The notes under the pieces: model-generated
Told to the model about the DNA's origin: nothing
What the model saw: the letters and a program-made list of their open reading frames with translations, nothing else
Databases searched by the model: none
Translations under genes and position numbers: made by a program
Source of the DNA: Streptomyces hygroscopicus
GTDB lineage: Bacteria; Actinomycetota; Actinomycetes; Streptomycetales; Streptomycetaceae
Assembly (NCBI GenBank): GCA_002021875.1
Contig: CP018627.1
Coordinates: forward strand, 3,782,001-3,846,000
Length of the DNA: 64,000 bases
Direction of reading: 5' to 3'
Shown: positions 8,681 to 17,017 of the stretch, piece after piece
Layout: the number at the start of each line of letters is the position of its first letter
How positions within the stretch are numbered: the stretch's first letter is position 1

Positions 8681-11600
8681 TTGGACACGCACGACACTTC
8701 GCTCTCCCCCGCCTCGGCTGCTGCCTCCGCCCTGTCACGGCGGCGTTTTCTGCAGGCCGCCGCCGCGGGCACCGCCGCCGCCACCGCGGCCACTCTGCCC
8801 TTCGAGACGGCCGTCGCCGCACCGGCCAGGCCCGTCTCGCTCTCCTTCACCGCCGCCACCAACGGCGCCGCGACCCTCTCCCCGTCCGGCGACCGCATGA
8901 TCGCCGAAGTCCAGAACGTCCTGTGGTCGGTCGCCCGTAAGGGTGGCGAGGCCGTATCGCTCACACCGGCCGATCTGGAGCCCACCCGGCCGGTCTACTC
9001 CCCCGATGGAAAGCTGCTGGCCGTCTGCGCCTACCGGGGCGGCGGATTCCATATCTGGACGCTGCGCCCCGACGGCTCTGGTTTGCGGCAGCGAACGGAC
9101 GGCCCGTGGGACGACCGCGGTCCGGCCTGGTCGCCCGACGGCACCCGGATCGCCTTCGCCTCCGAGCGTGGCGGCGACCCCGTGGCGGGCAGCCCGTACC
9201 GGATCTGGGTACTGGAGGTGGCCACCGGTGAGCTCACCCGGCTCACGGGCGCGGACGGGCAGGACGGGCCGCTCCAGGACGGCGCCTGGGAGGACTTCGA
9301 CCCCACCTGGTCCGCGGACGGCGAACGGGTGCTGTTCGTGCGCGGTGCGCTCGCCGGGACGACGCTCAACGCCCGTACGGTCGCCTCCGTACGGGCCGAC
9401 GGCACCGGTCCGGTCACGGCCGAGCACACCGATCCCACCGCCGACGCCCAGGTGATGACGCCGTCCGTGTCGGCGGACGGTCACCTCGCCTATCTGCGGA
9501 CCACAGCCGCTCCCGCCGCCTCCTGCACGCTGGTCGTGGCCGGGGAGCCGGTGGCGATCACGGGGGATGTGCAGCCCGTGCCGCCCCGTTGGGTGTCACG
9601 CGAGGAACTGCTGCTCACCGTCGACGGGCGGTTCCGGGTGTTCCGGGTGTCCCCGGCGGTGCGCTCGGGCGCGGCCGGAAGCGGTGAGGAAGCCGACCGT
9701 AAGGGCGTTGCGTACGAGGAGATACCCTTCTCCGCCACCCTGCCCATCGACCGGCCCCGGTATCGCGTCAAGCGGTACGACTTCGACGGTGGCGGGGTGC
9801 GGCCGGTGCGCGGGCTGCATCTGCCCGCGCTCTCTCCTGACGGCCGTAAGGTGGCCTTCGCCGCCCTCAACTCCCTCTGGGTCGCCGATGTCTCCGGCGG
9901 CCGCGCCCCGCGCCGGGTCGTACGGGCGGCCCCCACCCGGTATCTGCTGGCCCCCACCTGGACGCCCGACGGGCGCGCCCTGGTGTACGCCGACGACCGC
10001 GACGGGCTGCTGGCCGCGCGCCGCCGGGACCTCGCCTCGGGCAAGGAGACCGTGCTGGCCTCAGGCGGCAGGGTGCATCCGGCGCTCTCCCCCGACGGCA
10101 AGCGCCTCGCCTGTGTCGACATGTCGGGAAACCTGGTTCTACGCGATCTCGACGCCGGTACGGAACGGGTGCTCGCCGCGCCGATGGGCGCCGGCGGACT
10201 GCCCGGCCGACCGAGCTGGTCGCCCGACGGGCGCTATGTCGCCCTGTGCGATCGCAACCGGCTGAACCAGCGATTCCGCGAGGGTTACAACCTGATCCGG
10301 GTGATCGACACCGACACCGGTACGGCTAGGCAGCATGCCGTCGCACCGCATACCTCCCTCTCCGACCGCTATGACTCCGGACCCGTCTGGTCCCCCGATG
10401 GCCGCCATATGGCGCTCATCGTCGAGTCCGCCCTGTGGCTGCTGCCGGTGCGGGCGGACGGCACCCCCGACGGCGCGCCGCGCCGGCTCACCGACGAGGC
10501 CGCCGACCATCCCTCCTGGTCCGGCGACTCCCGCCATGTCCTGTATCTGTCGGCGGGCCGACTGCGGCTGCTGGACGTCGAGCGCGGCACCGCCCGGACG
10601 GTCCGTGTCCCACTGGACCACCGGAGGCCGCGCCCCGCGGACACCGTCGTCCACGCCGGGCGGTTCTGGGACGGCACCGGAGGCGGGGGCGGCGGCGCCG
10701 GTCGTGACGGTGACGGCCGTAAGGACGGCACGGTCCGCGAGGACGTGGACATCGTGGTGCGCGGCGGACGCATCGCGGCCGTGGAGGCGCACCGGGCCGG
10801 GCGGCCCGCGAAGCGGCGCGTCGACGCCTCCGAGCGCACCGTCATCCCGGGGCTGTGGGACGCCCACACCCACCCCTGGCAGTACACCTATGGCGGCCGT
10901 CAGACCGCCCTGCAACTCGCCTACGGCATCACCACGGCCGTTTCCCTCGGCGGCTTCGCCTATGAGCAGGCGCGCCTCAGGGAGGCCGTCGCGGCGGGCG
11001 CCCTGGCCGGGCCGCGGCTGCTGGCCACCGGCGAGCTGCTGGACGGACCGCGCGTCGCGTACAGCATGGGCCGGGCGCATCGCACCCGGGACGGTCTGCG
11101 GCGCTCTCTGGAGCGCGGTGCCGCGCTCGACTGGGACTTCGTCAAGACGTATGTCCGCGCACCGGGATGGATCATGGAGGAGGCGGCCCGGTTCGCGCAT
11201 GAGCGGCTCGGGGTGCGCACCGGCAGCCATCTGTGCTCACCGGGCATACAGCTCGGACAGGATCTGACGACGCATCTGCAGGCCACCCAGCGGCTGGAGT
11301 ACGGGCACGCCACGACGGCGTCCGGGCACTCCCAGCAGGACGTGGCGGAGATCTACACCGCGACCTCCGACTTCCGGCTCATCGCCACGCCGTTCACGGC
11401 CTCGCCCCTGGTGGGCGCGGACCCCTCGCTGGCGGAGGACGAGCGGGTCACCCGGCTGATGCCGCCGTGGGACACCGCGCTCGTACGGCAGCTCGCCGGG
11501 ACGCCCCCGACGGCGGACCAACTGACCACGCTGGGCACCGAGATCGGGGTCTACCGGCGGATTCTGGCCGAGGGCGGGGTGGTGGCCCTGGGGACGGACC

Positions 11601-11980
11601 AGCCGCTGGTGCCGGTGGGCCTCCATCTGCATCTGGCCCTGCGTGCCCTGCACCGGTTCGGGCTGTCGCCGCAGGAAGCGCTGCGGACGGCGACCATCCT
11701 CCCGGCGCGGGCCTTCGGTGCCGATCGCGACCTGGGGACCCTGGAGGTCGGGAAGCTGGCGGATCTGACGGTCGTCGACGGCGATCCCTTCACGGACTTC
11801 GACTCGCTGGTGAGGACGGTGTCGGTGCTGCGGGGCGGGGCGCCGTACGAGCAGCGCGAGCTGGTCGAGTCCTTCCCGGGGGCCGGTGCCGCGGCGGCAC
11901 CGCACGGGCGGTCGGCGGATGAGTGGCTGGAGGTGGGGCGCCTGTTGCGGCGCGACTCCTGCTGCGCTGTGGAGGGCTGA
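8681..11980 (+). CDS. Tat-exported PD40 beta-propeller / amidohydrolase fusion
   Basis: 1099 residues starting at TTG 8681, chosen because a perfect AGGAGG (8671-8676) stands 4 bp before it. The N-terminus is a twin-arginine signal (LSRRRFLQAAAAG, Ala-rich core, AVAAPARP cleavage region). Residues about 50-640 form a TolB/DPP-IV-like propeller with repeated WSPDG or LSPDG strands (PD40). From about 640 an amidohydrolase begins with VVHAGRFWDGTG. Its metal site includes GLWDAHTHPW near 728, and later LGTDQPLVP supplies the conserved Asp. The C-terminus DRDLGTLEVGKLADLTVVDGDP is typical of imidazolonepropionase/prolidase-like hydrolases. It probably folds in the cytosol with metals and is exported. 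The substrate is unknown. Confidence 0.88.
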   Translation: MDTHDTSLSPASAAASALSRRRFLQAAAAGTAAATAATLPFETAVAAPARPVSLSFTAATNGAATLSPSGDRMIAEVQNVLWSVARKGGEAVSLTPADLEPTRPVYSPDGKLLAVCAYRGGGFHIWTLRPDGSGLRQRTDGPWDDRGPAWSPDGTRIAFASERGGDPVAGSPYRIWVLEVATGELTRLTGADGQDGPLQDGAWEDFDPTWSADGERVLFVRGALAGTTLNARTVASVRADGTGPVTAEHTDPTADAQVMTPSVSADGHLAYLRTTAAPAASCTLVVAGEPVAITGDVQPVPPRWVSREELLLTVDGRFRVFRVSPAVRSGAAGSGEEADRKGVAYEEIPFSATLPIDRPRYRVKRYDFDGGGVRPVRGLHLPALSPDGRKVAFAALNSLWVADVSGGRAPRRVVRAAPTRYLLAPTWTPDGRALVYADDRDGLLAARRRDLASGKETVLASGGRVHPALSPDGKRLACVDMSGNLVLRDLDAGTERVLAAPMGAGGLPGRPSWSPDGRYVALCDRNRLNQRFREGYNLIRVIDTDTGTARQHAVAPHTSLSDRYDSGPVWSPDGRHMALIVESALWLLPVRADGTPDGAPRRLTDEAADHPSWSGDSRHVLYLSAGRLRLLDVERGTARTVRVPLDHRRPRPADTVVHAGRFWDGTGGGGGGAGRDGDGRKDGTVREDVDIVVRGGRIAAVEAHRAGRPAKRRVDASERTVIPGLWDAHTHPWQYTYGGRQTALQLAYGITTAVSLGGFAYEQARLREAVAAGALAGPRLLATGELLDGPRVAYSMGRAHRTRDGLRRSLERGAALDWDFVKTYVRAPGWIMEEAARFAHERLGVRTGSHLCSPGIQLGQDLTTHLQATQRLEYGHATTASGHSQQDVAEIYTATSDFRLIATPFTASPLVGADPSLAEDERVTRLMPPWDTALVRQLAGTPPTADQLTTLGTEIGVYRRILAEGGVVALGTDQPLVPVGLHLHLALRALHRFGLSPQEALRTATILPARAFGADRDLGTLEVGKLADLTVVDGDPFTDFDSLVRTVSVLRGGAPYEQRELVESFPGAGAAAAPHGRSADEWLEVGRLLRRDSCCAVEG

Positions 11981-11991
11981 GGGTGCTGGCG

Positions 11992-12028
11992 GGTGGGGCG
12001 GGGGCTCCGGTCTCCGGCCCGCCCCGCC
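11992..12028 (+). terminator. GC-rich hairpin terminator
   Basis: GGTGGGGCGGG (11992-12002) pairs with CCCGCCCCGCC (12018-12028), with one G-T wobble, just after the amidohydrolase stop. The rest of the gap to 12245 shows no further feature. Confidence 0.55.
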
Positions 12029-12244
12029 TGGTTCCTGGCCGCCTCGCCCCGGTTCCGGCCTCGCCTCGCCCTGGCCCGTGGCACCGCATGCCTGCCCAAG
12101 GGACCCCCACACGCCGAGCCAAGGCCCCACGCCGGACCGTGAACCGCCGAACGAGCCGCCTCGAAGGGGCTCCGGGCCAGCGGAATCCCTTTCGTCGGGC
12201 GTTCGGCTGGCGGATTCGGGGATCGGAGCCGGGGGCCGAGACGG

Positions 12245-13912
12245 TCACCGGGGGACGTCGAGCCTGGCCAGGGAGCCCGTTTCCAGGGCGCACCACAGCG
12301 CGCCGTCGTACGGGGCGATGCCGTGCGGTTCGCAGTCGGCTCGGGGCAGGTCGTACGCCGTGATCAGGCCGTCGGTGGTGATGCGTCCGACCCCGCCGCG
12401 GCCCCATTCGGTGAACCACAGCGCCCCGTCCGGGCCAGGGGTGATGGCGTGCGGCCGCGTCTCGCGGTCGGGCAGCGGGTACTCGGTGACGGTGCCGTCC
12501 ACCGTGATGCGGCCGATCTGCCCCGCGCCGATCTCGGTGAACCACAGGGCGCCGTCCGGCCCTTGGGCGATGCCCACCGGCGCGGCGGCCTCGGTCGGCA
12601 GGGGGTGGACGGTCGTCAGGCCGTCCATGGTGATCCGGCCGATGGCGTTGCCCTGGTTGAGGGTGAACCACATCGCGCCGTCGGGCCCCGCCGCCAGGGC
12701 GGACGGGAAAGCTCCGGGCGCGCGGTACTCGGTGATGTCGCCGTCCATGGTGATCCGCCCGATGCGGTCGGCACCCGACAGGGTGAACCACATGGCCCCG
12801 TCCGGGCCCGCGGCGATCCCGTACGGGCCGCCGTCGGCGGTCGGCGGTTCGTAGGAGGAGGCCGTGCCGTCCACGGTGATCCGGCCGATGCGGTGGGTGC
12901 CGTACTCGGTGAACCACAGGGCGCCGTCGGGCCCTTGGGCGATCATCGTCGGCTTGGTTCCGACGGGGTGGACGGTGATCCTGCCGTCCGCGTCCCTGCG
13001 GCCGATCGCGCCCTGGTGGACCAGGGTGAACCACAGGGCTCCGTCGGGGCCGCCGGTGAGCGCGTAGGGCCCCGCGTCCGGCTCGCTGACGGTGAAGACG
13101 CGGACCGGGTCGGCGAGCCACCGGCCGATCCGGTCCAGCAGCACCTCGCCCGGCTCGGACAGGTGGAAGGCGTGCGGCATGTCCGCGTACTCCTCCAGGC
13201 GCACGCTCACCCCGGCGGCGTCGGCCGCCTCGGCGAAGCGGCGGGCGTCGTCCAGGAGCACCTCATCCGTGCCGACGGCGATCAGCAGCGGCGGCAGCCC
13301 GCGCGGATCCCCGTACAGCGGCGACTGCGGGGCCTGGTCGGCGGGCGCGCCGGCCAGGTACTGGGCGCGTATGGAGCCGAGGGCGGCCTGGTTCATGACG
13401 TCCTTACCGTCGTTGGCGGCAAGCGACGCACCCGTAAGGGCGAAGTCGGTGACGGGTGAGACCACGACCGCGGCACCGGGCCGCGGGCCGCCGGTCCGCC
13501 CGATCTCCAGCAGGGCGGACAGCACCAGCGTGGCCCCGGCCGACTCACCGGCGAGTACGACCTCGGCGGCGGGGACGCCCTCGTCCAGCACGCTTCGCCA
13601 GGCGGCCAGGACGTCCTCGAGCGCCGCGGGATAGGGGTGTTCGGGCGCCAGCCGGTAGTCCACCCGCAGGGCGGGGCGTCCGGTGGCCTTCGACAGCCGA
13701 TAGGCCATCACCCGCTCGGCCTCGGGCATGGTGTGGGCGAACCCGCCGCCGTGCACATAGATCACCGCGCCGCCCCGGGCGCCGGGCGCGCGTACCCAGT
13801 CGCCGCGCACCTCGGCGTCGTCCGGGAGCGGGGCGGCGATCAGCGCGTCGGCGCGGTCGCGGACCGCTTGGACCGCCTCGGGCTCCGCGGGAACGGCGAT
13901 GACGTTCAGCAA
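12245..13912 (-). CDS. esterase fused to virginiamycin-B-lyase-like beta-propeller
   Basis: 555 residues from TTG 13912, chosen because GGAGGA lies just upstream; an in-frame ATG 31 codons earlier has no ribosome site. Residues 1-265 are a hormone-sensitive-lipase-type alpha/beta hydrolase: HGGGF at 54-58 (oxyanion hole), GESAG near 124-128 (nucleophile), and a terminal DMPHAFHL supplying the His. Without a linker, residues about 270-555 carry seven copies of a GPDGALWFT blade motif with IGRIT strands. This is a seven-bladed propeller like streptogramin B lyase (Vgb), which opens the ester ring of type B streptogramins by elimination. The last blades have RPHAITPGPDG and EPHGIAPYDG, matching the family style, but I cannot align the catalytic residues with certainty. 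A single chain combining the two activities is unusual. Confidence 0.85.
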   Translation of the reverse strand: MLNVIAVPAEPEAVQAVRDRADALIAAPLPDDAEVRGDWVRAPGARGGAVIYVHGGGFAHTMPEAERVMAYRLSKATGRPALRVDYRLAPEHPYPAALEDVLAAWRSVLDEGVPAAEVVLAGESAGATLVLSALLEIGRTGGPRPGAAVVVSPVTDFALTGASLAANDGKDVMNQAALGSIRAQYLAGAPADQAPQSPLYGDPRGLPPLLIAVGTDEVLLDDARRFAEAADAAGVSVRLEEYADMPHAFHLSEPGEVLLDRIGRWLADPVRVFTVSEPDAGPYALTGGPDGALWFTLVHQGAIGRRDADGRITVHPVGTKPTMIAQGPDGALWFTEYGTHRIGRITVDGTASSYEPPTADGGPYGIAAGPDGAMWFTLSGADRIGRITMDGDITEYRAPGAFPSALAAGPDGAMWFTLNQGNAIGRITMDGLTTVHPLPTEAAAPVGIAQGPDGALWFTEIGAGQIGRITVDGTVTEYPLPDRETRPHAITPGPDGALWFTEWGRGGVGRITTDGLITAYDLPRADCEPHGIAPYDGALWCALETGSLARLDVPR

Positions 13913-14051
13913 GGGTCCTCCGTCGTGGGGTGGTCGGGACTCGCGAGGGTCGAGATCAACTCCCGTAGCGAGAATCACTATGCACGACCAGTGCGAGGAG
14001 GCCATGGCCGTCGCCCTCAGCCGTATCCCCCAGGACGTGAGCGCGTCCCCG

Positions 14052-14789
14052 TCAGCGCGCCGCCGTCAACGCGGCCGTAAGAGCGGCGGGCGCCTCCGCC
14101 AGCGAGGGGCCGTACCAGGTGAGGTGACGGCCGCTGACCAAGGCCGCCGGGAGGCCGGGGAACGCCTCGGGGCCGTCGTCGGCCGTGAAGCGGTACGGCT
14201 CGTCGGGCAGCACCACCAGATCCGCGTCCCGCGCCGTCAACTCCTGGATCGGGATGCGGGGGTAGCGCTCGGGATGCGCGCTGTAGAGGTGCCGTACGCC
14301 CAGCCGGGCCAGGACGTCACCGGCGAAGGTGTCCCGGCCCAGCACCATCCACGGACGCCGCCACACCGGTACGACGGCCTGCCGCGCCGGGCCACTGGCC
14401 GTTACGTCCGCCCAGGCGGCCTCGGCCGCGTCCAGCCAGCCGGGCCGGGCCAGTCCGCAGCCGCGCACCAGGACCCGCTCCAGCTCCGTGAACGCCTGGT
14501 CCAGGGTGCGCACTTCGGTCACCAGGACCTCGAGACCGGCGGCGCGCAGCGCGGCGAGGTCGGAGGGGCGGTTCTCCTCCTCGTTGGCGATCACGAGATC
14601 CGGTGCGAGGACGGCGATCCGGGCGGTGTCGGGGTTCTTGGTGCCGCCGATGCGCTCCGCGGCGAGGCCGGGCGGATGGGTGCACCAGTCGGTCACCCCG
14701 GCCAGCAGCTCCGGCTCGGTGGCGGCGACGGCCTCGGTGAGCGAGGGCACGAGGGACACCACGCTTCGTACGGGGGTGCGAGGGCTCAT
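14052..14789 (-). CDS. helical-backbone metal/corrinoid receptor (BtuF-like)
   Basis: 245 residues of the periplasmic-binding-protein type III fold seen in BtuF and iron-siderophore receptors. It starts VVSLVPSLTEAVAA, then GVTDWCTHPPG and IGGTKNPD, with APDLVIANEEENR, the usual Venus-flytrap landmarks. There is no signal peptide or lipobox, so unlike true transport receptors this protein seems cytosolic. Stand-alone cytosolic members occur widely in actinobacteria and their role is not clear to me. The start ATG 14789 follows TGGAG. It lies downstream of the TROVE gene on the same strand, across a 176-bp repeat-containing gap, and no ABC permease is adjacent. Confidence 0.78.
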   Translation of the reverse strand: MSPRTPVRSVVSLVPSLTEAVAATEPELLAGVTDWCTHPPGLAAERIGGTKNPDTARIAVLAPDLVIANEEENRPSDLAALRAAGLEVLVTEVRTLDQAFTELERVLVRGCGLARPGWLDAAEAAWADVTASGPARQAVVPVWRRPWMVLGRDTFAGDVLARLGVRHLYSAHPERYPRIPIQELTARDADLVVLPDEPYRFTADDGPEAFPGLPAALVSGRHLTWYGPSLAEAPAALTAALTAAR

Positions 14790-14792
14790 CGC

Positions 14793-14874
14793 TCCACCGT
14801 ACGACGCGACCCGTTCCACCGTACGACGCGACCGGTCGGGCGGTTCCGGCACGACCGGTCGGGCGGTTCCGGCA
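14793..14874. repeat. two adjacent direct-repeat pairs
   Basis: TCCACCGTACGACGCGACC occurs at 14793-14811 and 14815-14833. A 22-bp element beginning GACCGGTCGGGCGG occurs at 14830-14851 and 14853-14874. They fill the leader of the BtuF-like gene and look like slippage duplications. Confidence 0.8.
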
Positions 14875-14965
14875 ACGCCGGATGCGAGCCGTAAGGCCCG
14901 CGTACGAGCCTTACCGGCCCCGCCACATACCCGTACTGCCCCCGCACGAGCCGTAAGGCCCGCAC

Positions 14966-16597
14966 CTACGCCGCCTCCCCCAGCGCCTCCCACGGCCAGA
15001 CGGTCCGCCCACCGCGGTCGCCGCCACTGCCGCGGTCGCCCTCCGACAGCAGCCCGACCATCGTGAACAGCTTGTCGCTGAAGCCGCCGATCTCGTACCG
15101 GTTCGGCCGGCCGGTGTCGATGGACGTGGCCGCGTAGCCGGTGGTGTTGACGCCGAACACCGGTACCCGCGCCGGAACGGCCTCCGAGACCGGAACGGAC
15201 CGGCCGCCGCGCGCAGGGGCGAACGCCTGCATATCCGAGACGATCACCACCCGGTCGTGGCCGCGGTAGGCCGCCCGCAGCGCCGCCCCCGTCTCCGTGC
15301 CGTGCCCGGCCTCGCCGATCCGCGCGCAGAATCCCTCGATGTCGCGGAGCACCGAACCACCCGGGGGCAGCCGGTGGCCGAAGTGCCCGGAGGCGAAGCC
15401 GACCAGGTCCACCTGGCAGCCGCGGTGCGCGAGCGCGACCCCGAAGAGCGCGCCGATGTCCACATGGCGCACCTGGGAGCGGCCCGAGACCGGCGCCTGC
15501 ATGGAGCCTGAGGTGTCCACGAGCACGAGGGTGCGGCCCGGCAGCGCCGGGACGGCCGCCGTGGCCGCGGTCAGCGCCCGGTCCAGGGCGTGGCCCCAGC
15601 GCAGGGACGGCGCGGCCCGGTACGCGGACAGGAAGCGGTACGGGAACTGACGGGAGCGGGCTACCTCCGCCGGGTCGGCCAGCCGCGCCGCGACCCGCTC
15701 GGCGACCGCGTCCGGCAGCCCGGCCTCGTCGAGGTTGCGCAGGTTGCGCAGCAGCGCCATGTAGCCCATCGAGGGCAGCACGGCCTGCCAGGCCACCGCG
15801 TCCATCGGCCCCTGCAGCCAGCCCGCGAGCGCCTCCCAGGTCATCCCGGCGGCATGGAGCGCGTCGGCGGCGTCCGGCCGCTCCAGCACGGCACGGCGCT
15901 CCCACTGCGGCAGGGCCGTCAGCCGGGCGCGGGCGCGCAGGATGCGCAGCGAGACCGGAGGCGCGGCGTCCCGGTGGTGGCGGCGGTCGATGGCGTGCCG
16001 GAACAGCTCGCTCTGCCACGGCTTTTCGGGGTCCGGGGCGGCGTGCACCAGTTCCAGGACGTCGGCGAAGCGGAAGCCGTGGCTTTCGGTGTCGTGCTTG
16101 AGCAGCGAGCGCTCGGTGTAGAGGCGGCGGGCGGCGTCGGCGAGGCCGCGCTTGACCGGCTTGGGCAGGGCGCGCCCGTGGTGGGCGGTCCAGTAGCCGA
16201 GGAACTCACCGGGCTCGTCGGCGCGCAGACACGCGGCGTCGACGATGCGGCGGTTGCCGCCGTGCAGCCCCGCCGCGAGCCGTGCCGCGACGGCCTCGGC
16301 GGCGGCGACCAGCGACGCGGTGCGCATCTGGGCCTCGCCGCGCAGCCAGGTGATGAAGCGCGCGGTCCAGTCGGCGTCCTCGACGGCGACGGTGCGGACG
16401 AGGGTGCGGAAGCGGTCGTCGCGGTCACCGGAGGACTCGTAGAAGGTCTGCTCGCCGACCATGTTCACCACGGCCAGCAGCACCAGTTCGGACTTGCTGT
16501 CGCGGGTGACGGCGGCGCCGCCCTCATAGGTGGTCGTGGTGGCCATGGTGGTCGTCGTGGCCGTGGCGCGCCGGATGGCCCGGTTGAACTTCGTCAT
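14966..16597 (-). CDS. TROVE-domain RNA-binding protein (Ro60/Rsr-like)
   Basis: 543 residues from ATG 16597. The N-terminal two thirds are a TROVE module, the HEAT-like ring of Ro60, which encircles the ends of misfolded RNAs and binds Y RNAs on its outer face. Recognisable segments are SELVLLAVVNMVGEQTFYES and FITWLRGEAQMRTASLVAAAE. The C-terminus is a von Willebrand factor A domain with the MIDAS motif LVDTSGSM, and IVSDMQAFAP for further metal contacts. In Deinococcus and Salmonella the bacterial Ro (Rsr) works with PNPase or other nucleases in RNA decay and is tethered by Y RNA. Here the gene is preceded by a 420-bp non-coding stretch containing two structured RNA candidates (16653-16867). 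RtcB, often a neighbour in other bacteria, is not in the window. Confidence 0.9.
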   Translation of the reverse strand: MTKFNRAIRRATATTTTMATTTTYEGGAAVTRDSKSELVLLAVVNMVGEQTFYESSGDRDDRFRTLVRTVAVEDADWTARFITWLRGEAQMRTASLVAAAEAVAARLAAGLHGGNRRIVDAACLRADEPGEFLGYWTAHHGRALPKPVKRGLADAARRLYTERSLLKHDTESHGFRFADVLELVHAAPDPEKPWQSELFRHAIDRRHHRDAAPPVSLRILRARARLTALPQWERRAVLERPDAADALHAAGMTWEALAGWLQGPMDAVAWQAVLPSMGYMALLRNLRNLDEAGLPDAVAERVAARLADPAEVARSRQFPYRFLSAYRAAPSLRWGHALDRALTAATAAVPALPGRTLVLVDTSGSMQAPVSGRSQVRHVDIGALFGVALAHRGCQVDLVGFASGHFGHRLPPGGSVLRDIEGFCARIGEAGHGTETGAALRAAYRGHDRVVIVSDMQAFAPARGGRSVPVSEAVPARVPVFGVNTTGYAATSIDTGRPNRYEIGGFSDKLFTMVGLLSEGDRGSGGDRGGRTVWPWEALGEAA

Positions 16598-16652
16598 GCG
16601 GTCATGCCTCTCCCCCGAGTGGGCATAGGAGGGAGGCGGCGCACCGGTGCGT

Positions 16653-16731
16653 CGGCAGCGCCTGAGGTCGAAAGTGGGCGGCGGACTGTTCTGGAAAGGA
16701 AGTAACCGCGGCCCGCGCACCAGGCGCTCCG
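16653..16731 (-). ncRNA. second structured RNA element before TROVE gene (Y-RNA-like or leader)
   Basis: On the minus strand C16731-G16721 pairs with C16664-G16653: eleven pairs with one bulged G (16656). Inside, G16714-G16706 pairs with C16684-C16676 (eight of nine). The top of the inner helix is followed by CGGTTACTTC (16708-16699). This 10-mer also appears at the same place, helix edge into loop, in the upstream candidate Y RNA (16836-16827). It may be a second Y-like RNA, as in yrlA/yrlB pairs, or a structured leader of the TROVE message. Confidence 0.45.
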
Positions 16732-16733
16732 AT

Positions 16734-16867
16734 GCCGTGCGCGCGCCTCCCGAGATCAGAGTCGACGACGGTACGTTTCCCACCCCGCGCCGGCGGAGTG
16801 TTTCAGGAATCGAACCCAAATCGACCGAAGTAACCGTCGTCTTCGCACCGGGAGGTGCGTTCACGGC
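16734..16867 (-). ncRNA. candidate Y RNA (YrlA-like) with tRNA-like domain
   Basis: Read on the minus strand, the two ends pair over a long distance. G16867-G16862 pairs with C16739-C16734 (6 bp). After a 2x2 loop, C16859-G16849 pairs with C16752-G16742 (10 of 11). After an asymmetric internal loop, G16841-T16833 pairs with A16772-C16764 (9 bp). The apical domain has a T-arm-like hairpin whose loop TTCGATT is closed by G-C pairs, matching the tRNA T-loop consensus G-TTCRANT-C (16815-16807). A second hairpin follows at 16800-16781. A promoter (16901-16872) predicts transcription starting at the base of the outer helix. Bacterial YrlA RNAs combine an end-paired Ro-binding stem with a tRNA-like module and lie next to the Ro gene. 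I did not find a clear match to the classical Y-RNA Ro-binding sequence. Confidence 0.6.
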
Positions 16868-16871
16868 TACG

Positions 16872-16901
16872 ACAGTAGGGGGCCCGTTCCTCGGCCGTCA
16901 T
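16872..16901 (-). promoter_or_regulatory. promoter of the Y RNA candidate
   Basis: Minus strand ATGACG (16901-16896), 18-bp spacer, TACTGT (16877-16872). The -10 fits TAnnnT and the -35 matches TTGACA at four of six positions. Transcription should start around 16865-16867, exactly where the predicted RNA helix begins. Confidence 0.5.
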
Positions 16902-16935
16902 CCGGTTTTCTCCGCCCGGAGGACCGCGGACCACA

Positions 16936-16973
16936 ACACCGCGGCCCGGAGCGGGTGCTCCGGGCCGCGGTGT
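16936..16973 (-). terminator. strong hairpin terminator of the betaine operon
   Basis: A 17-bp perfect stem (16936-16952 with 16957-16973) and a GGGT loop, 44 bp past the betaine transporter stop. It also separates that operon from the Y RNA/TROVE unit. Confidence 0.85.
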
Positions 16974-17017
16974 GTGCGTGGTGTCCGCGGTGGGTCAGCA
17001 GACCACCTGGTGGCAGG

